Origin: Taenia hydatigena
Taxonomy: Eukaryota > Platyhelminthes > Cestoda > Cyclophyllidea > Taeniidae
Length of the DNA: 64,000 nucleotides
Assembly: GCA_036345935.2 (NCBI GenBank)
Contig: JADWOT020000008.1
Location: forward strand, 8,016,156 to 8,080,155
Reading direction: 5' to 3'
The position numbers and the translations under genes are program-made. The notes under the pieces were generated by a model. That model was not told the DNA's origin, made no database searches, and saw only the letters and a program-made list of their open reading frames with translations. This document shows, piece after piece, positions 52,601-59,839 of the stretch. The number at the start of each line of letters is the position of its first letter. Within the stretch, counting starts at the first letter, position 1.

Positions 52601-53181
52601 GTCAAACTTTCATCATTATCCTTTCGGCATTCAGTCGTCAAGACAACAGATCTTTAACTGTGTCGAAGAGAATGTGATACTACCACCGTTACATCGATAG
52701 ACATGCCCGCTTGCACGCGACATTATCGACAGTGCTTCCTTTTTGTAAATTCAGGCGTTCTTATGTGGGAGGTGTTCACTTATTGCCTGGAGAATCCCTA
52801 CCACGGGATGAATAACTCGCAAGTGTACCAGTTCATAGTCGATGGGGGACGTTTGCACAAACCGGCTGTCTGTCCCGACCGAATCTACGTTCTTATGCTC
52901 GAATGCTGGCAACACGTGAGTTTTCCTATCGTCCTTCTACTTAGCTATTTTATATGGCTCTGACACATACTGAAACGGACTTAGTTAAATGCGCTAAGTG
53001 TTTAGAAATTAATTACTCATGGTTATTTATTCCTAACTGGGAGTTGACTACGGTAATGGGTCTAACCGAAGAACAAGTTAACGTTGCAAGACTCCCTCCA
53101 TAGGATCGAAATAGACGTCCAGCGTTCGAGTACATCTGTCAGAAGATCGGTGACTACTTGGATCAGAACTGTGAAAACTGA
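34688..53181 (+). CDS. Tec-family non-receptor tyrosine kinase (PH-BM-SH3-SH2-kinase)
   Basis: Tec kinases are recruited by PIP3 through the PH domain and phosphorylate PLCgamma-type targets downstream of Src kinases. Twelve exons with fully consistent phases give 804 aa: 34688-34828, 34864-34962, 34999-35101, 35738-36288, 42371-42570, 45977-46117, 48064-48484, 48789-48892, 49267-49355, 51384-51710, 52755-52915 and 53104-53181 (TGA). Approximate domains: PH 5-115; Btk motif 121-147 (YHPGVW...CC...GC); Pro/Gln-rich linker 150-296; SH3 303-360 ([19 protein letters not shown]); SH2 365-525 (WYYKDIT, FLVRDS) with a long Gly/Asn insert; kinase 540-795. Catalytic residues present are the GKGQFG loop, Lys567 (VAVK), gatekeeper Thr611, HRDLAARN (Asp660), DFG (Asp682) and activation-loop Tyr694 (NVYEPSAG before FPVRW). 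The kinase looks active. It is the single Tec-type architecture of invertebrates (Btk29A-like). It is divergent from Vav. Confidence 0.93.
35738..36288 (+). other. Btk motif and Pro/Gln-rich linker exon of the Tec kinase
   Basis: The exon opens with the Btk zinc motif. There are 11 residues between His and the Cys pair instead of the usual 10, and the expected 9 before the last Cys. A seven-proline run follows at the position of Tec autoregulatory SH3-binding prolines, then Gln-rich blocks encoded by CAG/CAA repeats. It ends FDW at a GTGAGC donor. Confidence 0.8.
36289..42370 (+). other. 6.1 kb Tec-kinase intron; no other gene recognised
   Basis: This T-rich intron lies between the linker exon and the SH3 exon. 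Many short open frames occur on both strands, but none shows family motifs or splice continuity. Confidence 0.5.
42571..45976 (+). other. Tec-kinase intron between SH3 and SH2; nothing else recognised
   Basis: This is T-rich intron sequence with no additional coding or RNA gene signal. The later introns 46118-48063, 49356-51383 and 51711-52754 are similar, apart from the two TG microsatellites. Confidence 0.5.
48064..48484 (+). other. SH2 second half with Gly/Asn-rich insertion and kinase start
   Basis: After [11 protein letters not shown] a run of about 50 residues made mainly of Gly, Asn, Ala and Ser precedes [10 protein letters not shown], so it interrupts the SH2 core near the bD-bE region. 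The domain resumes normally ([15 protein letters not shown]) and runs into the kinase glycine loop. The insert stays in frame and its codons are mixed, so it looks coding and not like a retained intron. Confidence 0.8.
49475..49499. repeat. (TG)n microsatellite in a Tec-kinase intron
   Basis: A perfect TG dinucleotide run of about 25 bp. Confidence 0.9.
50535..50561. repeat. (GT)n microsatellite in a Tec-kinase intron
   Basis: A perfect GT dinucleotide run of about 27 bp. Confidence 0.9.
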
Positions 53182-53963
53182 TCCTCTTTGCCTCGCCACA
53201 TATCTGCTTCACCATAATCCACGATTGGCGCTGTCAAAGACCGCCTCCTCCCCCCTCTCCTACAGTTTCTCAACGCATCAATCGTCCTCGCGAAAACTGC
53301 TCCTCCCTCGACTCCGCCCATCCACTCGTTGTGGCCGTCTTCTTGCGCATTTTCAGTTTTAATCAACTCTCTCCCACTCTCTATCCTCTTCTCCTATTTC
53401 TGCTCCCCTTCATTTCTCCTCCATGGAGTTGACTATTTTTCTAAGTCAAATGTGTACGTGAGGGAAAGGAAGGTCACTCCTCTGTCACCACGCATTCTCT
53501 CGCGTGAAGGAGGTCGTGAGGCTGTATATATGCATTATATCTATGAAATTTCCCATTAGTTCCTGAAGAAATCTGTCCTTGCGGGGAAATGCTTAAACAG
53601 CGATTCTCTTCCGTGCTGACTGAATGAACGCTAAGGCAGCTTCATTCATGCCTCCTTGTAAAACGGGGGAAGTGACGCCATTGAATATTTCATTCATACG
53701 CAGAGTACTGTGTACGCTGCGTCATGAATGAGTCAGAAAACGTAACAAGAGCGGTTCTAAACTCGGGGTCGGTTCATCGCCGGCGTGTGCCACCGGAGCG
53801 GGGACCAACTTGCTCTCTTCAGTGATGCGAAATGCCTTGTTACTTACGTTAGTCAGTAGTAGGGTCGGGAGTGATCACAGCAAACACCAAGGCCAGATCA
53901 AGCAAGGCAAAATTTATCTCGGTGAAAAAAATTACAAAATACGGGGGGAGTGTGAACCTAAAG
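53182..53963. other. Intergenic gap between convergent Tec and SELENOF 3' ends
   Basis: This contains the 3' UTR and flank of the Tec kinase and part of the SELENOF 3' UTR. No coding signal was recognised. Confidence 0.5.
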
Positions 53964-54042
53964 CAACAGACGAGAGCATCAGGCAAGTAACGGGTCCCAC
54001 AGGGGGTCCTTTGGTCACATGCCGTCATAGATGGATCTGTTG
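53964..54042 (-). promoter_or_regulatory. SECIS element in the SELENOF 3' UTR
   Basis: On the minus strand, helix I pairs CAACAGA with TCTGTTG (7 bp) and is followed by 7-nt internal loops on each side. The quartet is ATGA (54025-54028) against TGAT (53978-53981). Helix II pairs GGCATGTGAC with GTTACTTGCC (9 of 10 pairs). The apical part has AAA 12 nt after ATGA, then a small CCC/GGG stem, which fits a type II SECIS. It starts about 28 nt after the stop codon. It directs UGA recoding through SBP2 and the Sec-specific elongation factor. Confidence 0.85.
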
Positions 54043-54070
54043 GCGCAAAACCTACTTCCTTATGGGTTTG

Positions 54071-54679
54071 TTAAATTAGGCGTTCACGGAAGAAATCTTC
54101 AATGGTGTCGGTGTCCCAGGTCTCAATGGCATAACTTTCTTGAGCTTCGCCTCCTTCTTCAGTCATAAGAATAGCTGTAGGGGGATGACCGGACTTGGCG
54201 ATGAATTGGATGTTCGGAGACTCCGAGATTCTATCCACGAAGGCTTAACGACAAAAAATAGCGCAGATCAATTATTCCTAAGTGCCACTTGGATAAATAC
54301 CATGCGCAATAGAATTGGAGGTGATGTCTAAGGGTTTACCTTTGACTTGCGGATATCTCCTTAGGGATCATCCACACACAACTATGGCACCGTAGGGATA
54401 TTTCTCGAAAAGGAATAATTAACCACCGCAACATACTCTCGGAGTGGGTGCTGTGTGCCCAGCATCGCAGCATGCTAGACACGATTCTCTCAGAGGATTT
54501 AATCCGAAGAGGTTTAATTCTTTGCAATATATGCAAGACAATTCGTCGGTGTAACCCAATCTTCTGCATGACTCATTTGACAAGGTAGTATTTATCTGAA
54601 ATATTGAGCTACACTATTTGCTTACAAAGACTGTGACGTATGCGATAAAAACACACACATAACCATCGGACGGCCTCAT
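54071..54679 (-). CDS. SELENOF: Selenoprotein F (15 kDa selenoprotein) with in-frame TGA selenocysteine
   Basis: SELENOF is an ER thioredoxin-like protein that works with the glycoprotein folding sensor UGGT. The four-exon model is 54626-54679 (ATG), 54437-54595, 54340-54403 and 54071-54243 (TAA). Phases are consistent through introns of 30, 33 and 96 bp, giving 149 residues. Residues 1-18 are hydrophobic and signal-like. Residues 28-62 hold the Cys-rich UGGT-binding part (ESCRRLGY, LSCIYC, ESCLACC), matching the human ACRELGF...LLCSSC...CRGCC pattern. The redox motif follows as YGAIVVCG, then TGA at 54368-54370, then SLRRYPQV, equal to human AGAILEVCG-Sec-KLGRFPQV. The C-terminus (FVDRI...WDTDTIEDFFRERL) matches the thioredoxin-like tail. 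A SECIS element lies in the 3' UTR. The first exon is the weakest part. An alternative reading as a Cys-less pseudogene is unlikely because every junction is clean. Confidence 0.88.
54368..54370 (-). other. Selenocysteine UGA codon (residue about 83)
   Basis: An in-frame TGA falls exactly at the Sec position of the C-G-U redox motif, with conserved sequence on both sides and a SECIS element downstream. It is therefore read as selenocysteine and not as a stop. Confidence 0.88.
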
Positions 54680-55680
54680 CCCTTTAAAAGCGGCGGGTGA
54701 CAGCTGGCACATTCTTACCACCCGATTCAAACAACCTGGGGCTCTCTAAAATATTTTTATAGTTGGGTTAAACATTTAATGATGCCGTCAGTTGTTTGCA
54801 GGATAAAGCCATTTGCAAGTAGTTTGTGTTTTTAAAGGCCAAATAATTGCTTGTAAAATGGCGCGATAGCTAAAAAAATACCGGCTAGAAAAAATGGTTT
54901 GAGGACGACGGGATACGTTAAATTATTCAGGATTATGCGTCCAGCATGAGTTCTATAAGAAAGGTTGGTACTGAATTGTTATAGAAATTCAAGCTTTTAC
55001 CCAGATCAGAGGGTGAGTCCTATTCCAGCAATTATGATACCATCAAATGCAAAAATCCCATTCTCTTTGCAGAAGCGATAGCTATAGTCAGCAAGAGAGA
55101 TGATCAGAGCCTAAATTCAGCCATTCTTTTCTAGAGAGCTTTTGAATCTCAGCATAGTGCAGTTGTAGAGGATTCCTCCTTTCCCTTCTGATAGCCCTCG
55201 TTAGCAGAAGTCTGAATACGCTTCGACATATTTACTATAAGAGAGAGAGGGTACAGCGAGGCCTTGTGAGGGAGTATAGGACAGGGATAAGTCACGCTCC
55301 TGGAAGTCACCACGCCTCTCCGCTACCAGGTCCAAATTTTTCTCCCGCCTCTTGTCTACAAGGCGCATTTAAAGAACATAAGTATTATAACAGTGGATCC
55401 AATGTTTCTCACTTGTTCTCCGGGTATGGGCCACCGATTCAGAATCATAAGTATAGGAGGGCATCTCATGTTTGAGTATTGTGAGTAGCACTTAAGACTT
55501 GTCAAATTGTATGGAGAATTAGGATTAAGTTCCCCCATACGGAACCATGATATCTGTTCACGCAATTAGCTGTATTAAGATGACCGCTTATCACCCGAAG
55601 GCATAGTAAGGTAAAAGTGGTTTACACTTGCACTCCCAAGTATGCTGTCAAGCTGAAGCAAGATACAACGATACGAAAAA
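54680..55680. other. Upstream flank of SELENOF; no gene recognised
   Basis: This is the likely SELENOF promoter side. Short open frames (for example 55266-55475) show no family motif. Confidence 0.45.
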
Positions 55681-55685
55681 CCCTT

Positions 55686-55870
55686 TGTAGCGTCCCGAGG
55701 CTCCCTTAAGGCAAAAGAAGGCAAAGTGGCAGGATAGAATATATATATTCACCGGACAGAGGGAAATAGGCTGCTGGCATGGCCCAGAGGCCAGCCCACG
55801 CAGCTAGGGCAATATGGCCACCTCTGTGACCTTCACCGAGACCGGTAGTTCCAACAAACAATGTACTACA
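55686..55870 (+). mobile_element. Solo LTR, TSD CCCTT
   Basis: A full-length 185 bp copy starting TGTAGCGTCCCGAGG and ending TGTACTACA. It is flanked by a perfect 5 bp duplication CCCTT (55681-55685 and 55871-55875), so it inserted on its own and is not one end of a larger element. Confidence 0.82.
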
Positions 55871-56152
55871 CCCTTGTTATTGGGTATGCATCAGGGTCGG
55901 TTGATCAAAATCATTCTCTTCAAGCCTTCGTGGTGAATTGAATTTACAATCTATGAAAATCGGGGAGCCCGTGTATTCAAACATACACTGACACGAGTGT
56001 CGAATAAATGGAATTTTCAGTGCTCAACTAAATCTGCCTTGTGCTTATCCCTTAATTGAATTTGCAAATGAATTTCTTATAATGAGGAATGTTGAACCAT
56101 TGCGTCCAGTTCCCCGTAAAATCATTATTACTTACAAGAGTATTCAAATACT

Positions 56153-56182
56153 TTGTCTTTAGGGCAGTCTTCGGACGCTACA
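56153..56182 (-). mobile_element. Fragment of the LTR family
   Basis: A diverged minus-strand piece of the LTR 5' end (reads TGTAGCGTCCGAAG on minus), about 30 bp long, lies just before the 56216 copy. Confidence 0.45.
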
Positions 56183-56215
56183 ATCAGCACAGCACATTCA
56201 AACAATTGGAGAGGT

Positions 56216-56400
56216 TGTAGCGTCCCGAGGCTCCCTTAAGGCAAAAGAAGGCAAAGTGGCAGAATAGAATATATATATTCACCGGGCAGAGGGAAATAGG
56301 CTGCTAGCATGGCCCGGAGGCCAGCCCACGCAGCTAGGGCAGTACGGCCACCTCTGTGTCCTTGAGAGAAACCGGCAGTTCTAACAAACAAAGTACTACA
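56216..56400 (+). mobile_element. Solo LTR, TSD AGGT
   Basis: A second 185 bp copy, nearly identical to the one 345 bp upstream and in the same orientation. It is flanked by AGGT on both sides (56212-56215 and 56401-56404). The near identity suggests recent activity. Confidence 0.8.
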
Positions 56401-56637
56401 AGGTATTACAATCCTCGTATCGTGTTTCGTTCCATTGAATTAGAGCTCGTGATTCCTGGCTTTGTATCAAAGTGGCGTTAAATGCATGGAAGTAAGACAG
56501 GCAAACGCTTTCTGCTTTTAAGACAGGCAGTAAAGATTTGAAATTTAATGCAAACTTTATTTACTTCCCCCTTCTAACAAGACCGGTGCGAATAATCGCC
56601 CCAAAACATCGTGAACCTCTGTGCTTATGTAGCGTCC

Positions 56638-56760
56638 TGAGACTTCCCTGAAGGCGAAAGTAGATGTAATACTCGGATAGAATGCACACTATTGACGCAC
56701 AGATGGGATTGGGGTTGCTGGTGTGATGTGGGTCTAGGACACTCCACAAAGGTACAATGG
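56638..56760 (+). mobile_element. Old, diverged copy of the LTR family
   Basis: Begins TGTAGCGTCCTGAGAC and follows the family consensus with many substitutions for about 120 bp. Its right end is not clear. Confidence 0.6.
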
Positions 56761-57099
56761 CGGAGCCGGGAGCTAAACAATTAATTACCGTATTTAGATT
56801 GTGTGCGGAATTCGTTTGTCCAAGATGACAATGTAAAGTATCTTTTGGAACCCTCTCACCAATTTCGCCTTTGAAGTGTATTAATGCTGCCCAGATACTT
56901 CTCTGCATGGTTTTAAGCTTATTGCTACTTAGGTGCATTTCAGGCATCTGAGTTCAGGGTCGGCCTTGCATTTCGTTTACTGTCCAACGCTAATAGCAGA
57001 TTGGTGTCATGCTTCCGAACACTTCTACCGAAGGTAGAAATGCCATTTAGGTGCATTATACACAATGCTTTGGTAAAATTGCAACTGGTGCGATTGCAG

Positions 57100-57430
57100 T
57101 TGGCGTCGGAAGGTGGCCACTGCGCTACGGAGTCCAAAAGGCATCAACTAGAGTTCATAAAGGCTGTGAAGCAGTGTGAAAGCCTTATTCTCTCCATCTA
57201 TTCCTTCGAACTATTTGCCAGTAAGCTGATTTTAAGGCTAGTGTAAGAAATCATTATCACCGGTGCAAGGAGTCTAACGGATCGTTGGTGTGAGGTGGTA
57301 GGAAGGCATCCTTCTTCGTTACTGCGTTCCCTTTTCTGTAGTCTACGCACAGGCATGGAATTCTAAAGCGTTGATGGTCTTGTAACTTCGTGTCTGATTA
57401 TCTCTTCAACCAGTCCGTTTACGTATTTTA
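57100..57430 (-). pseudogene. Decayed Gypsy-type reverse transcriptase fragment
   Basis: On the minus strand a CVDYRK-type block followed by VTKKDAF, and further on a MPFGL-type block followed by ATF, match the order of reverse transcriptase motifs in LTR retrotransposon pol proteins. The pieces lie in different frames with stops between them, so the element is dead. Its strand is opposite to the flanking LTR copies, so they may not belong together. Confidence 0.6.
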
Positions 57431-57956
57431 GCAAGGGAAATGATATGCGCTAGAGTGGCTATCAGATCCGTCTAGCTGCACCAGTGCCTATCATATGCTT
57501 CCGAGCCCAACACCTTGTCACATGCTTAGGTAGTAGCCCGCGATATTGTCATCTCGTTGTCAGTGGCATGAGTTTGCTGAGCGCAGAGGTCATCAAAGCC
57601 TCTAAAAGTACGTTTCAAATATCATCGATGTCTTCCTTCAGTACTTTGGTAGGTAGGGAAGGTGTCTTTCGCGAAATCCGGGATGGCTTTTGGTGTTTCT
57701 GGGTATGTCTTCAGTTTCATTATCCAAACTTCCTTGCCTATGTCGACCTCAAACGACGTTCCTCCTTCCACAACCATCTTCTGTCGAACGTGGACTGGTA
57801 GACGGTAATCTTGCGACAGAGTTTACTATTGACCCACCCCCGCCAGCGTCAGAGAAAAAAACTGCACCGACACCATTCTGGTTCGTCCAGGTTTAACAAG
57901 AATAAATAAGAATCGTTTTGAAACACACAGACTAAGATGAGAGGAAGGTTTACCTC

Positions 57957-58300
57957 ATTTTGGGATGCAGCATGGAGGGCCTCGGAATAAAGATGCTAGG
58001 TTTGGTCGCCTGCAGCGGTTTTTTGTAGTGTGAGACCATAAGCAATTCTTTGCACTCCTCTGCAGAATTTACCAGCTCGCTGAAAGAGTTGACGTATTTA
58101 TCGCGACTTTTCTCGAACATAATGAGTGGGGGAACTCCTCGTCTGAATTGGATAGTTATCAATCCTGTAATCCTGACTGGATTGAAGTCGCAGAAAGCCC
58201 GTTCCACTAAGGATCGAAAATCTCCGGTGTACATCTCATCATCTTCGTCCGCTCCTAAGCAAATGTCAGTTCTTCCTGGTCTAGAGTTACTTCGGCTGCT
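57957..58300 (-). CDS. Unidentified coding-like exon
   Basis: An open minus-strand segment is bounded by a good acceptor (CACCGTAG, near 58300) and a good donor (ATGAG|GTAAAC, near 57957). It encodes about 115 residues of globular composition, acidic at the start (ADEDDEMYTGDF) and then mixed (FCDFNPVRITGLITIQF, EECKELLMV). I do not recognise the family. It could be an exon of a small host gene ending with a short exon near 57.8 kb, or part of the decayed retroelement at 57.1-57.4 kb, which is on the same strand. Confidence 0.35.
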
Positions 58301-58329
58301 ACGGTGATCGAAAAGAGATTGCAGGAGAT

Positions 58330-59718
58330 GACGGGCTAGGTACTTTAAGGGTGGAATGGGATGTTAATTTTGGTGGTTTTAGGCCACCCTTTGAAACCCA
58401 TATCGTTCTTGAAGAGGGGAAGATCCGCCGATGCTGCTACCAGTGTGATAGATTCGGCAATTCATCTCTGCCTGCATTCCCATCAGATGAGTAGCCTGAC
58501 TAGGTGGAGGCATTTCTCATTGAACACATTATGAACGAGGTACAGAGATAAGAGTTGTGCACCTTCACAGCACACTTCCCCCTCGCAGTTAGTTAACAAC
58601 TGTTTCGTGGCCAATGAACGCTTCTCCTCCAAAAGGTGTAGGCAAATAAATGTCTTACAAATCATTTGCGTAGGTTGCATAAACACGAACCTTGGTCGTA
58701 CTTGAACTACGCTGGCTGTTGTGTCGCTGAAATACGAGCCACGCCCCAGCGATTAACTATCCTTTTGAGGACTTTTAATGAATCCGTTTGCAAACTCCAG
58801 TTCGCCAGTTCATGCCATTAGCTTAGTGGTGGGATCATATTAAGTGGAGAACGTGGGGAGCTGAGCCACAACTTCAAAGTCACCCAAGTAATCGAGTTTT
58901 GGCACCACTCAATCACATGGTTACATGTGATGGGCTAACATCTGTCATGGATTGATGAAGAGGCAGCTCATTAAGAGTGAACGAATACCATTCCGTTCCA
59001 TCGCCTGCCCTTTGGTGCTGAGCGCTGTCGCTCTTCCCTAATTCATCAAATAGATTAAAATAAACAACGACAGAGGAACGAGAAAAGTACAACGATATGG
59101 TTTGAGGAGACATTTATTTCTGTTCTTGAGGTATTCATCGGTCCTGTCCCCTCTGTAGACTTCAGTGAAGGTTTCCATCGCCAATGTAGCACACAAGGGT
59201 GAACGAGGTTATAGGGTAGGGAGTTCCAATCTGTCAACCACACCTCGTGGAGACATTAGGCTCAGAACAACATCATATCAGCAAGTACACACCACAAAGT
59301 TGATTCATTCATTTATTTCTTCAGCTCTGCTGTCATTCAGGAGCCACCCGGCAGCCCGTCTGCACTATTCTACACATATTGCAAATCTAGAAGAATCCCA
59401 AGGCACCTGCATCCAAACGAGTTCATGTTAACACTATGAGCCCTTCTTTTCAAACTGCATTGATTAAAAAAAAATTGTGCTAATAAATTTAATTCTATTT
59501 TACCTAATACCGAGTTCACGAACCACGAACTGGAGGCCATCACCATCACCTCAAAGCGTCAAGAAAAAAACATCAACACAAAATCAGGTCGCGATACCTA
59601 CGGGCCCCGAGTGACCGCCTGGACGAGCAAACGGTCCAACGATCACACCTAGTGCAACGCGCAACTAACCACAAACTCAAACCAAAGAAGTGCTGACAGA
59701 AAAAAACTCATTTGGTAA
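58330..59718. other. Retroelement-like or intergenic sequence downstream of fumarase
   Basis: No intact gene was seen. Broken minus-strand frames and a zinc-knuckle-like plus-strand pattern (CYQCDRFG near 58437-58460) hint at further decayed transposon sequence, but this is weak. Confidence 0.3.
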
Positions 59719-59728
59719 TTTATTTATT
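59719..59728 (-). terminator. Tandem poly(A) signals of fumarase
   Basis: Two overlapping AATAAA hexamers on the minus strand lie about 112 bp downstream of the fumarase stop codon. Confidence 0.6.
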
Positions 59729-59839
59729 GCGGAAAATCCGCTCACCGTTGAAAAACACAGAACACTAAACATACAGTACAGTAACTAGGCGAAATGATGT
59801 TGCTCTAAGGGTTAATTGCACAGAGATCTACTCCAAGCG

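Noticed and set aside
54336..54595. Open frames on both strands near 54.4-54.6 kb, including a zinc-finger-like plus-strand reading
   Set aside because: The minus-strand frame that is broken by TGA and a 33 bp intron matches selenoprotein F throughout, so the continuous frames are shadows.
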